Shown here: piece by piece, positions 9,274 through 17,961 of the stretch
Numbering within the stretch: the first letter of the stretch is position 1
Layout: each line of letters begins with the position of its first letter
Assembly: GCA_963729445.1 (NCBI GenBank)
Contig: CAVSNU010000005.1
Span: 186,001-250,000 of the forward strand
DNA: 64,000 nucleotides
Direction: 5' to 3'
Source: JACCZH01 sp963729445
Lineage (GTDB): Bacteria > Chloroflexota > Chloroflexia > Thermomicrobiales > CFX8
Translations under genes and position numbers: made by a program
The notes under the pieces: model-generated
Told to the model about the DNA's origin: nothing
What the model saw: the letters and a program-made list of their open reading frames with translations, nothing else
Database searches by the model: none

Positions 9274-9303
9274 TTGACACTTTCTATTTGGCGGTGTTAG
9301 CCT
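9274..9303 (+). promoter_or_regulatory. candidate sigma-70-type promoter for the binding-protein operon
   Basis: TTGACA at 9274-9279, an 18-base spacer, then an extended -10 TGT-TAGCCT ending at 9303. It stands in an AT-rich patch of otherwise GC-rich DNA, 83 bases before the ATG at 9386. The -10 is weak, so this is a candidate only. Confidence 0.35.
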
Positions 9304-9385
9304 GCTCTTCGTCAAAGCAAGGGGGTTTGACGCTTATGGTGTGTAAGTCGTGCGGCCATAGCATCCCCGCACAATAGGAGGATTA

Positions 9386-11146
9386 ATGTCTCAGATCGGG
9401 TTCGAGGACTCACTCGATGGGTCACTCAATGGCCGAACATCACGCCGGTTGTTGCTGAAGCGATCGGTGGCTCTTGGGTTGAGCGCTCCCGTTGTTGCCG
9501 GATTGCTGGCAGCCTGCGGCGGTGACGACGAAGAGGATGCGCCTGCAGGCGGAAGCGACGCGAGCACGCCATCAACGAGCGATGCGAACACTCCCGAAGC
9601 AGAGTCCGAACCCACGACGGCTGCGGATGATGGATCGGACGAAGAAGAAGCCACCCCCGAGGGGGACGCCAGCTCGTCAGATGGAGAGGCGGCAGCCGGA
9701 ACCGGTTCCATTATCGTGGCCGATGGTACCGAGCCAGAGAGCCTCTCGCCGCCGCAGGGAACGGGTGTGGCCCACCCCATCAACGCCATTTACGAAGGCC
9801 TGGTTGAGTTTTCAGGCGACCGTGAGCTGACGCCGAAACTGGCGACCTCATGGGAAGCGTCTGACGATGGAACCGAGTGGACCTTCGAGCTGCGCGAAGG
9901 CGTCAAGTTCCACGACGGCACCGATTTCAACTCCGCCGCCGTCAAGGCAACCTATGAGCATCTGGTGGATCCGGATCTGGCCGCGAATCGCCGTGGCAAC
10001 TACCTCCTCATCCAGGAAGTGGACGATTCCGAAGATCTCACCGTCCGCTTTGTGACTGACCCCCCAAACCCCGATTTCGTCTCCCTCATGACCGACAGCT
10101 CGTCGTTCATCGTTAGCCCAACGGCGCTCGAACAATACGGTGCGGATTTTGGGCGAAACCCGGTCGGCACGGGTCCCTTCAAGTTCGTTGAGTGGATCCC
10201 GAATGACCATGTTTCGGCAGAGCGCTTTGAGGATTACTGGGGCGAAAAGCCGGCGGTTCAGACCTTCGTGTACCGGCCGATCCCAGAAGTATCCACGCGG
10301 GTAGTCGTTCTCCAGACCGGCGAAGTGGATGTCGTCTTCAACCTTCCCTCCTCCGACCTCGAAAGCCTCGAACAAACTGAGGGCGTCACGATTCACACCG
10401 AGCCAAGCCTGAGCGTCGTCATGATGGAACCCCGCGTCTCAGTCCCGCCGCTCGATGACGCCCGGGTACGACGTGCCCTCAATATGGCGATCGATAAGGA
10501 TGCAATCCTGTCGAACGTTATGGGAGGCAATGCACTTCCCCTCACTACCCCTGGCGTCCCGGGCCTGGCCGAGACGGTGAACTTCGATCCGCTTGCGTTT
10601 GACCCGGAGGGTGCAAAAGCACTCCTCGCCGAGGCCGGCTATCCAGACGGTATTCAGGTCAACATCACCTACACCGGCGGGCGGTTCCCCGGGGACGATC
10701 AGGTCGTGCAGGCAGTTCAGGGATACTGGTCCATGATCGGCGTTGAGGCAACGATCAACCGGACAGACTACGCCACGTTCGTAGACACCCTGCGGCGAGA
10801 TCCGGCGGAGATGCCTGGTGAGATTCTCATGCCAAGCCGGTCGAGCGTCACCAACGACTACCACATCTACCGGATGTACCACTCAGAGGCCACGCACGCG
10901 GATGCCGCGCAACGTTCCGGATACAGCAACCCGGAAGTTGACGAGCTCCTGAATGCCGAGCGCGAGGAATTCGATCCTGAGGCGCGGGCAAAGATATTCG
11001 CTCAGATTCAGGAACTCCTGTGGGAAGACCAGCCAATGATTTACCTCATGCAGCAGGTAGAGCTGTGGGGACAGCGGGACAATGTCTCGGGCTTCACGAT
11101 TAACGGGCAGGGCAACTTTGTGCCGGCACAAGCGAACAAATCCTAG
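9386..11146 (+). CDS. Dpp/Opp-family ABC transporter substrate-binding lipoprotein (sister 1)
   Basis: The 586-residue protein starts with a Tat-type signal (SRRLLLKR followed by a hydrophobic stretch) ending in the lipobox LAACGG, then an acidic Ala/Thr/Ser linker of about 70 residues, then a family-5 extracellular solute-binding domain. Typical markers are EGVKFHDGTDF, the GTGPFKFVEW segment and RVRRALNMAIDK. Such proteins are lipid-anchored outside the membrane and bind peptides, amines, opines or heme precursors. AGGAGG precedes the ATG. It is closely similar along its whole length to the protein at 12118-13839, from which it is separated by an isochorismatase gene. The permeases follow the second copy, so both probably feed the same channel. 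A 14-bp hairpin follows the gene. Confidence 0.9.
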   Translation: MSQIGFEDSLDGSLNGRTSRRLLLKRSVALGLSAPVVAGLLAACGGDDEEDAPAGGSDASTPSTSDANTPEAESEPTTAADDGSDEEEATPEGDASSSDGEAAAGTGSIIVADGTEPESLSPPQGTGVAHPINAIYEGLVEFSGDRELTPKLATSWEASDDGTEWTFELREGVKFHDGTDFNSAAVKATYEHLVDPDLAANRRGNYLLIQEVDDSEDLTVRFVTDPPNPDFVSLMTDSSSFIVSPTALEQYGADFGRNPVGTGPFKFVEWIPNDHVSAERFEDYWGEKPAVQTFVYRPIPEVSTRVVVLQTGEVDVVFNLPSSDLESLEQTEGVTIHTEPSLSVVMMEPRVSVPPLDDARVRRALNMAIDKDAILSNVMGGNALPLTTPGVPGLAETVNFDPLAFDPEGAKALLAEAGYPDGIQVNITYTGGRFPGDDQVVQAVQGYWSMIGVEATINRTDYATFVDTLRRDPAEMPGEILMPSRSSVTNDYHIYRMYHSEATHADAAQRSGYSNPEVDELLNAEREEFDPEARAKIFAQIQELLWEDQPMIYLMQQVELWGQRDNVSGFTINGQGNFVPAQANKS

Positions 11147-11223
11147 GGGAAGAGCGACGTAACAGCCTACGCTTTCTTCGACGCTTTCCTTCCGAATATC
11201 CCGGCGTCAAGCCGTGGGGATCG

Positions 11224-11255
11224 CCCTGCCTGACAGCTCACGCTGTCAGGCAGGG
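11224..11255. terminator. perfect hairpin downstream of the first binding protein
   Basis: A 14-bp perfect stem (CCCTGCCTGACAGC with its complement) around a TCAC loop, 78 bases after the stop at 11146. No T-run follows, so it may protect or attenuate the message rather than end it. Confidence 0.55.
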
Positions 11256-11321
11256 GATGACTAGCTAGCACGTCCAATGTGAGTGAACGCATCCGGCATG
11301 CGTCTGTCGAAGGGAAACAAC

Positions 11322-12032
11322 ATGGAAATCATCGCTGGCAAAGAGGTTCTAACCACACTCGAAGAGCTTGTCGATCCCAAGCGTGCGGCCGTTATCGTTG
11401 TGGACGTTCAGCACAATTTCTGCTCGCCTGGAGGATCCTGGGCAAAACAAGGCTACGATCTCAGCATGATGGAGACCGTAATCCCGAATATTGCTCGTCT
11501 GCTCGCTGCTGCGCGCGAGCATGGGGTTCGCATCATCTATATTCAGGCCATGACGATGCCTGGGCTGGCTAGTGTATCGCCATCACAACTCCGGTTTAAG
11601 ACTCAGAAATGTGGGTTCCCGCCTGTCGATATCGATTCGGAATCCGGCACCTGGGGCACAGAGATTCTGCCCGAGGTGGCGCCACAGCCGGAAGATCTCA
11701 TCATTCCCAAGTGGAGATCGAGTGCGTTTGTAGGCACCCAGCTTGACCTCGTCCTTCGAAGCAGCGGCATTGAATCCGTAATCGTTTGCGGCGTTGCCAC
11801 GAATGCGTGTGTTGAGAGCACGATACGCGATGCCTTCAACACTGACTTCTATGTCGTTGAAGTCGAAGACGCCGTTGGTGCCTATGAGCGTCGCCTTCAT
11901 GAGGCATCCATAACCGTAATGCGCACTCGAGTTGACGTGGTCTCCTGCGACGACGTCATTGGCGCGTGGAAGAGTGGGGCAGCGACTGAGGAGATCACGG
12001 GCAGCGTGGTGAGTGCAGGCTCCACGGGATAG
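11322..12032 (+). CDS. isochorismatase-family cysteine amidohydrolase
   Basis: The ~236-residue protein shows the catalytic triad pattern of the isochorismatase/nicotinamidase fold: Asp in VVDVQHNFC, Lys in PKWRSSAF and Cys in GVATNACVESTIRDA. Members hydrolyse amides such as nicotinamide, N-carbamoylsarcosine, biuret or ureidoacrylate. The residue pattern does not single out one of them. ATG 11322 is preceded by AAGGGAA and matches the usual N-terminus; a GTG at 11283 and an ATG at 11298 are upstream alternatives. The gene sits between two sister binding-protein genes of a Dpp transporter, so it probably acts in the cytoplasm on the imported compound. N-carbamoylsarcosine amidase, of this family, works next to creatininase and hydantoinase in creatinine breakdown, and homologues of both are nearby. 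Confidence 0.85.
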   Translation: MEIIAGKEVLTTLEELVDPKRAAVIVVDVQHNFCSPGGSWAKQGYDLSMMETVIPNIARLLAAAREHGVRIIYIQAMTMPGLASVSPSQLRFKTQKCGFPPVDIDSESGTWGTEILPEVAPQPEDLIIPKWRSSAFVGTQLDLVLRSSGIESVIVCGVATNACVESTIRDAFNTDFYVVEVEDAVGAYERRLHEASITVMRTRVDVVSCDDVIGAWKSGAATEEITGSVVSAGSTG

Positions 12033-12117
12033 TTGCTTCGATCCAGGAGAGACGAAACTCTGGTTTGTATCTCGCCAGCTCGGCAGACGAAGATCTACTC
12101 GCATCTGAGGAGGATGA

Positions 12118-13839
12118 ATGTCTCGTGTAGAGGTCGAGGACACGCTCGGCCACATACCTGGTGACTCAATATCACGTCGGTCGCTGTTGAAGCGGTCTGT
12201 GGTTCTTGGATTGAGCACCCCGGTCGTTGCTGGGTTACTCACCGCATGTGGCGGTGATGAAGATAGCGAGGATGTTCCCGAGGCTGCGGGAGGAACCGCT
12301 GTCGCGTCTCCAGATGCAACAAGCGATGAGGGTGGTAACGACGACGCTACTGAGGAGCCTGACGATAACGCATCTGGCGGGTCATCAACGTCGGCTTCCA
12401 CCATAACCGTTGTCGCTGGAACTGAGCCAGAGAGTCTTTCGCCTCCGCAAGGAACCGGTTCAAGGGACCCGATCAATGCGATGTTTGAAGGCTTGGTTGA
12501 ATTTTCCAACGACCTCGAGTTCATTCCGAAATTGTCGCCTGCGTGGGAGGCGTCGGAAGATGGAACCGAATGGATCTTTCAGCTACGCGAGGGTGTGAAA
12601 TTCCACGACGGTACGGATTTCACGTCGACAGCGGTCAAAGTAACGTTTGAGCATCTCTTAGACCCTGAGCTTGCGGCGAACCGCCGTGGCAATTATCTGA
12701 TGATTCAAGAGGTGGACGATTCCGAGGAACTCTCCGTCCGCTTTGTTACTGATCCGCCCAACCCAGATTTTCCATCACTCATGGCCGATAGCTCCGCATT
12801 TATTGTGAGCCCAGCGGCGCTCGAGGAATATGGTACGGACTTTGGGCGAAACCCGGTCGGCACAGGTCCCTTCAAGTTCGTAGAGTGGGTCCCCAATGAT
12901 CACGTCTCAGCCGAGCTCTTTGAAGACTACTGGGGAGAACTGCCAGGCGTTCAGTCCTTTGTCTATCGCGCAATCCCAGAAGTATCAACACGCGTCGTCG
13001 TTCTCCAAACAGGAGAGGCCGACGTTGTATTTAACCTTCCATTTGCTGGTGCTGAGAGTCTGAAACAGGAACCAAACGTCACGGTTCACACATCACTCAG
13101 AAACAGCGTTCTTCTAATGGAGCCAAGAGTCGCTCACCCGCCGCTCGACGACCGACGAGTACGGCAGGCGCTCAATATGGCGATCGATAAGGCCGCGATC
13201 ATCTCAAGCATTATGGAGGGCAATGGAGTTCTTCTCACGACTCCAGGTGTTCCAGGTCTGAGCCAGACTGTGGAACTGGAGCCGCTCCCGTTCGATCCGG
13301 AGCAAGCGAAAGCGCTACTCGCAGAGGCCGGATACCCGGACGGTCTCCAGGTCACGCTCATCTTTACCGTCGGCCAGTTCCCCGGTGACGAGCAGCTCGT
13401 ACAGGCGGTACAGGGCTACTGGGCGAATATCGGCGTTGAGACAATTATGACGAGACAAGACTACGCTACGTTTGTGAACTCCTTGCGAACAGATCCAGAA
13501 GAGATGCCCGGCGTGATTATCATGTCCCCTCGGGCGAGTGTCACCAACGACTACCACATCTACCGGATGTACCATACCGAGGCCACACACGCGGACGCCG
13601 CGCAACGCTCTGGATATAGTAATCCGAAGGTTGATGAGTTGCTCAACGCGGAGCGGCGAGAATTTGATCCGAAGAAGCGAGCAGAACTGTTTGCTGAGAT
13701 TCAGGAGCTGCTCTGGGAAGACACGCCGATGATTTATCTCATGCAGCTGGCAACAATCTGGGGACAAAGAGAGAATGTCTCCGATTTTGCAATTGATGGA
13801 CTAGGAAACTTTGTGCCAGCTCAGGTCCGAAAGGCCTAG
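12118..13839 (+). CDS. Dpp/Opp-family substrate-binding lipoprotein (sister 2)
   Basis: The 573-residue product has the same parts as the protein at 9386: Tat signal SRRSLLKR, lipobox LTACGG, acidic linker and a family-5 binding domain with GVKFHDGTDF, NPVGTGPFKFVEWVPNDH and VRQALNMAIDKAAI. The two are highly alike in the binding domain but diverge in the linker, as expected for a tandem duplication. AGGAGG precedes the ATG. It is followed at 12 bases by the DppB-type permease, so this copy is translated with the channel. Two binding proteins on one channel usually broaden the set of ligands; that is inference. Confidence 0.9.
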   Translation: MSRVEVEDTLGHIPGDSISRRSLLKRSVVLGLSTPVVAGLLTACGGDEDSEDVPEAAGGTAVASPDATSDEGGNDDATEEPDDNASGGSSTSASTITVVAGTEPESLSPPQGTGSRDPINAMFEGLVEFSNDLEFIPKLSPAWEASEDGTEWIFQLREGVKFHDGTDFTSTAVKVTFEHLLDPELAANRRGNYLMIQEVDDSEELSVRFVTDPPNPDFPSLMADSSAFIVSPAALEEYGTDFGRNPVGTGPFKFVEWVPNDHVSAELFEDYWGELPGVQSFVYRAIPEVSTRVVVLQTGEADVVFNLPFAGAESLKQEPNVTVHTSLRNSVLLMEPRVAHPPLDDRRVRQALNMAIDKAAIISSIMEGNGVLLTTPGVPGLSQTVELEPLPFDPEQAKALLAEAGYPDGLQVTLIFTVGQFPGDEQLVQAVQGYWANIGVETIMTRQDYATFVNSLRTDPEEMPGVIIMSPRASVTNDYHIYRMYHTEATHADAAQRSGYSNPKVDELLNAERREFDPKKRAELFAEIQELLWEDTPMIYLMQLATIWGQRENVSDFAIDGLGNFVPAQVRKA

Positions 13840-13851
13840 GGGAGGAGCGGC

Positions 13852-14772
13852 GTGACAGCCTACGTTTTCCGACGCTTACTCTGGGTTATCCCAGTGTTGC
13901 TCGGCGTCTCGTTACTTGTATTCGGAATCATGAAGATGGTGCCGGGAGACGCGGCCGAGGCGATGGTCGCGCTCGACGGCACCGCCGAAGATGTCGAAAA
14001 CATGCGACGCGTACTCGGGCTTGACCAGCCTGTCTACGTGCAATACGGGCGTTTCGTCCAGCGACTCGTGATGCTCGATCTCGGCGACTCGACGGTGAGT
14101 CGACAGCCGGTGATTTCGGAAATCACGAGTCGCGTCCGGCACACAGCTGAACTCGCTCTCGTGGCGTTTCTGCTTGCGATAACCATTGGTGTCGTCACCG
14201 GCGTCATCTCGGCCACGCTGCAGTACAGCATCTGGGACACCATAGCGACAATTTTCGCGGTGCTCGGAGTATCAATGCCGATATTCTGGTTTGGCTTGAT
14301 GTTGATGTTGTTCTTTTCGGTTCAGCTCGGCTGGTTTCCCGCCACCGGTTCCGGATCGTTCAAGCAGCTCATCCTGCCCGCCATCACGCTGGGGTCCGCC
14401 TCAACGGCGATCATCTCGCGCCAGACACGGTCGAGCATGCTCGAAGTTCTGCGCCAGGATTACATTCGCACCGCACGAGCGAAGGGGCTTACCGAGCGCG
14501 TCGTTATTTTCCGGCACGCCCTCAAAAATGCCCTGATTCCGACCATCACCGTTGCGGGCCTGCAAATCGGCTACTTGCTCGGCGGATCCGTGCTCACGGA
14601 AACGGTGTTCGCGCGCCCGGGGCTTGGTAGCCTGCTTGTGCAGTCCATCAACTCGCGAGACATCCCGGTTGTCCAGGGAACGGTCATGATGCTGGCGGTT
14701 GTCTTCGTCATTGTGAACCTGCTCGTGGACCTGCTTTACGTGAAGCTCGACCCAAGGATTAGCTATGACTAG
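13852..14772 (+). CDS. DppB-type ABC permease
   Basis: A 306-residue inner-membrane protein with six predicted helices, opening with the N-terminal FRRLLWVIPVLLGVSLLVF signature of DppB/OppB proteins. The ATPase-contacting EAA loop reads EVLRQDYIRTARAKGL at about residues 198-213. It forms a heterodimer with the DppC protein encoded next. The start is GTG 13852 with GGGGAGGAG a few bases upstream. No ATPase gene follows this pair; the only ATPase in the window is at 22277-24382. Confidence 0.9.
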   Translation: MTAYVFRRLLWVIPVLLGVSLLVFGIMKMVPGDAAEAMVALDGTAEDVENMRRVLGLDQPVYVQYGRFVQRLVMLDLGDSTVSRQPVISEITSRVRHTAELALVAFLLAITIGVVTGVISATLQYSIWDTIATIFAVLGVSMPIFWFGLMLMLFFSVQLGWFPATGSGSFKQLILPAITLGSASTAIISRQTRSSMLEVLRQDYIRTARAKGLTERVVIFRHALKNALIPTITVAGLQIGYLLGGSVLTETVFARPGLGSLLVQSINSRDIPVVQGTVMMLAVVFVIVNLLVDLLYVKLDPRISYD

Positions 14773-14825
14773 GAATCAGGAGTACCGACATTACCAGGTG
14801 GCAACGGACGGACCAGGAGGCAGCA

Positions 14826-15728
14826 ATGGCTGATGCCAGCGTTTCCCCCGAGATCGCGCAGTCAAAGAAAGGGCCGTTGTCCCGTTCGCGATTCCAGTCA
14901 TCCATCGTCTTGCGACAGTTTCGTCGTAGCCATCACGCTGTTGTTAGCCTGGTTGTTCTCATCATCTTCGTTTTAGGAGCGATCGCGGCGCCGGTCATCA
15001 CCTCGCACGATCCGATTGCGTTCGACCTCGGCAGCAGCCTTGCGCCTGTATCGCTCGATCATCCGCTGGGTACCGACGAACTTGGCAGAGACATCCTGAG
15101 CCGCCTGCTGCACGGATCCCGCATTACGTTCCTGATTACGATCGGCGCAGTCCTGTTTGCGCTGGTGGTCGGCACTGCAATGGGTATCACGGCTGGATTT
15201 CGTGGTGGACGTACAGATAGTTTCATCATGCGCTTCATCGATATCCTGCTGGCGATGCCGATGTTCTTGCTCGCCGTCGTGATCATCGCCGCGCTGGGCG
15301 CAGGAACGTACAACGTCATCATTGCCGTGGGTGTCGGATCAATCCCCGACTTTGCGCGTATCTCGCGCGGCTCCACCATGTCCGCGAAGCAGGAAGATTA
15401 CACCCTCGCGATTCGCGCCGTCGGTGCCTCGGACTTACGCATTATCACCCGGCACATCTTGCCGAACGTGCTGCCCCCGCTGCTCGTGCAGTCCACCTTG
15501 CGCCTCGCGACAGCCATTCTTACTGCGTCCGGCTTGAGCTTCCTTGGGCTTGGCCCGCAGCCGCCCACACCGGAGTGGGGCGCGATGCTGAGCGCTGGCC
15601 GAAACTACATCACCAGCAGCCCGCAGCTTGTTATCTGGCCAGGTGTCGCCATCCTACTCGTCGCGGTGGCGTTCAACCTGGTTGGGGATGGGCTGCGCGA
15701 CGCGCTTGACCCACGCCTGAGGCGTTGA
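14826..15728 (+). CDS. DppC-type ABC permease
   Basis: A 300-residue protein with an N-terminal cytoplasmic tail, a first helix, the HPLGTDELGRDILSRLLHGSR signature region of DppC/OppC proteins and five further helices. The EAA loop contains AIRAVGASDLRIITRHILPN. The partner is the DppB protein at 13852-14772. AGGAGG lies just before the ATG. The operon continues with creatininase-family genes rather than with DppD/DppF, so energisation must come from elsewhere. Confidence 0.9.
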   Translation: MADASVSPEIAQSKKGPLSRSRFQSSIVLRQFRRSHHAVVSLVVLIIFVLGAIAAPVITSHDPIAFDLGSSLAPVSLDHPLGTDELGRDILSRLLHGSRITFLITIGAVLFALVVGTAMGITAGFRGGRTDSFIMRFIDILLAMPMFLLAVVIIAALGAGTYNVIIAVGVGSIPDFARISRGSTMSAKQEDYTLAIRAVGASDLRIITRHILPNVLPPLLVQSTLRLATAILTASGLSFLGLGPQPPTPEWGAMLSAGRNYITSSPQLVIWPGVAILLVAVAFNLVGDGLRDALDPRLRR

Positions 15729-15927
15729 TAACTGGGATTCACGCGATGGTCGGGGTCCAATTCAATGCCCATGGCGCAAAAATGCACCTCGATAGCCCCG
15801 GACCTACAAGATCCTGAAGCAGGCGCGAACGCACGGAACCGTTTCGCACGCGACGCACCCGCGGCACTACCCAGATACTGACCTGAGCTACTCAAATTTG
15901 AACGAGTATTCATGGAGGCTAAGAACG

Positions 15928-16719
15928 ATGACGAACACAGTGCGGACGGCTGAGATGACCTGGCGCGACGTCGAGAAGGCGGCAAGCCGGGGCGCAGCCG
16001 CACTTGTGCCCATGGGATCGACCGAAGAGCACGGTCCGCACGCTCCTACCGGTGATTTTCTGATCGCTGACGAGATCTCCGCCCGTGTAGCGCAGGCAAG
16101 TGGCGACATCGTGATCCCCACAATTCCGTTCAGCTACTCGGAATACTTCCGCAATTATCCAGGTACGATCACGTTGCAAGCAGAAACGTTGAGCAGGCTG
16201 GTGCAAGATGTCGTGTACTGCCTGCTTGACCAGGGCTTCAAGCACGTTGTCCTTGTCAACGGCCACAAAGGTAACGAGCCAATCCTCCTGCCACTCATTC
16301 GCCGCATACGCCGGGAGCGGGGCATCCTGGTACCCGTGGTCGCCCCGCTCGGCTTCGGGCTAACGAATGACTTGCAGCGCGAACTGTATGGCGATACACC
16401 AATCGGTCATGGTGCGGAACCGATCGGCTCGATTATGAGTTACCTTCATCCCGAACTTGTGGACCTTGAACGTGCCGAGGACTGGGCTTCCAAGCCGTTT
16501 CTTGGACTCAACACAGCCGGGCTCAATGGGGTTTTGTTCGAGGGACGTTCCGTTGCGATGGCTATCAACATGGAGGAAGTAACCCCTCCCTCGGGCAGCC
16601 TGTCGGATCCGCTGGCCGCATCTCCAGAAAAGGGGCAGCGGATCGTTGAGAACGCCGTCGAGAGTCTTACCGCATTCATGCAATGGTTCAAGACTGTGGA
16701 TCCGACGGTCAAACCGTAG
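15928..16719 (+). CDS. creatininase-family amidohydrolase, copy 1
   Basis: The ~263-residue protein has the metal-site motifs of the creatininase family: GSTEEHGPHAPTGDF (Glu, His and Asp ligands), VNGHKGNE and HGAEPIGS with the later Glu ligand. Family members open cyclic amides (creatinine) or hydrolyse formamides (FAPy deformylase, MftE). The motifs agree with an active enzyme but do not fix the substrate. ATG 15928 has GGAGG nine bases upstream; a TTG at 15898 is a less likely start. It follows the transporter genes by 200 bases and precedes a second member of the family, suggesting a cytoplasmic role on the transported compound. Confidence 0.85.
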   Translation: MTNTVRTAEMTWRDVEKAASRGAAALVPMGSTEEHGPHAPTGDFLIADEISARVAQASGDIVIPTIPFSYSEYFRNYPGTITLQAETLSRLVQDVVYCLLDQGFKHVVLVNGHKGNEPILLPLIRRIRRERGILVPVVAPLGFGLTNDLQRELYGDTPIGHGAEPIGSIMSYLHPELVDLERAEDWASKPFLGLNTAGLNGVLFEGRSVAMAINMEEVTPPSGSLSDPLAASPEKGQRIVENAVESLTAFMQWFKTVDPTVKP

Positions 16720-16806
16720 GCATTCAACAACCCTGGCGGCCCACTGGTAGAGACTGCACACCTGACGATTGAACGCGCTTGAGTATGAAGAACTAAGGAG
16801 AGCCTG

Positions 16807-17547
16807 ATGGTGAGTTCGCTGTTTATGAACTCGGCCGACTTCGATGCGCACCGAAGCACAACCGATCTGGTCCTACTCCCCCTCGGGGCTGTCGAGATCT
16901 ACGGGCCGCATCTGCCACTTGGCGCAGACGGTATCGCAACTCAGGCGCTAGCCGAGAGAATCGCCCAGGAGGAACCCGCCTTCATCGCGCCGCTCATTCC
17001 GGTGGGCTACTCGCGCAAACTGCAGGGCTTCCCTGGAACGCTCTCGGTGCAGCCATCATCGCTCATGGCCTACACGCGCGACATCGTTGAAAGCTTCATG
17101 GTGTGGGGCGCCAAGCGCTTCCTGTTCCTGGATGGACATGCCGGCAACGTGCCGTATATCGCCGAGTTGGCGACACAGCTCGAAGACGAGCACGGCATCG
17201 TCTGCGCGCAGATCGACTGGTGGCGATTCATTCAGCCTCTGGTCGAAGACCTGGTCGAGTCGGATGCCTTCCCGCACGGCCATGCCTCGGAGTTTGGGAC
17301 TAGCGTGATGCTTCATATCGTTCCGGAGCACGTGAAGATGGATCGTCTCATCCGCGACATGCCCACCACGACCGATCCCTACCCGGAATTCATCCGTCCA
17401 AATCAGGGTCGAGACCGCAGCCCCTCGGGTGTTATCGGAGACGCCCGGCTCGGCTCGGCGGAAAAGGGAGAAGAGGTCATGAACCGGGCTGTCGCGCGCG
17501 TGCTCGAGTTCATTCGCAGCGAGCAATTCTGCTCACCTGCGTCGTAG
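16807..17547 (+). CDS. creatininase-family protein, copy 2, with altered metal-ligand motif
   Basis: A 246-residue protein of the creatininase family with GAVEIYGPHLPLGAD, DGHAGN and HGHASEFGTS. In the first motif the usual His of the E-x-H pair is Tyr (E-I-Y), while the Asp and the later Glu are kept. Some family branches share this form, so it may be a separate specificity rather than a dead enzyme. It is only distantly similar to the protein encoded just before it. ATG 16807 is preceded by AAGGAG. The pair may act on successive or alternative substrates; this is inference. Confidence 0.8.
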   Translation: MVSSLFMNSADFDAHRSTTDLVLLPLGAVEIYGPHLPLGADGIATQALAERIAQEEPAFIAPLIPVGYSRKLQGFPGTLSVQPSSLMAYTRDIVESFMVWGAKRFLFLDGHAGNVPYIAELATQLEDEHGIVCAQIDWWRFIQPLVEDLVESDAFPHGHASEFGTSVMLHIVPEHVKMDRLIRDMPTTTDPYPEFIRPNQGRDRSPSGVIGDARLGSAEKGEEVMNRAVARVLEFIRSEQFCSPAS

Positions 17548-17619
17548 CCGTATCGCGCTCTCGCCAACGAGAGCAGACGAAGAACCGAAACTGATGGTTG
17601 AGACCCGTTAGGAAGACAC

Positions 17620-17958
17620 ATGTCCGCACACGATAGCTACGTTCCGGTGATGAAGGCTGATGAGGTCCAAGAAGGGGGACTCTATCCCATCGACGTCGAT
17701 GGCAACGCGCTGATGCTCACGAAAGTCGACGGCGAGATCTACGCCGTTTGCGGAATCTGTACCCATGAATATGCCGAGCTCTGGGACGGCGAGCTTGAAG
17801 ACGACACGATCTGGTGTCCTCTCCACTCTTCAGGGTTCAGCATCAAGACGGGCGAGGCCACCAATCTCCCGGCAGTCGTGCCCCTGCCAACCTATGACGT
17901 TCGTATTGAAGATGGCCAGGTTCACGTGTCGCGAGCCTCGAAGAACGGCCAGGGATAA
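17620..17958 (+). CDS. Rieske-type [2Fe-2S] ferredoxin
   Basis: The 112-residue protein has Cys47-Thr-His49 in ICTHEYAEL and Cys66-x-x-His69 in CPLHSSGF, the pattern and length of the ferredoxin component of Rieske oxygenase systems. It is soluble, with no signal peptide. Three bases separate its stop from the start of the FAD reductase, so the two are translationally linked and form a NADH-to-ferredoxin electron chain. The oxygenase terminal component is missing from the operon. Confidence 0.9.
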   Translation: MSAHDSYVPVMKADEVQEGGLYPIDVDGNALMLTKVDGEIYAVCGICTHEYAELWDGELEDDTIWCPLHSSGFSIKTGEATNLPAVVPLPTYDVRIEDGQVHVSRASKNGQG

Positions 17959-17961
17959 CCG

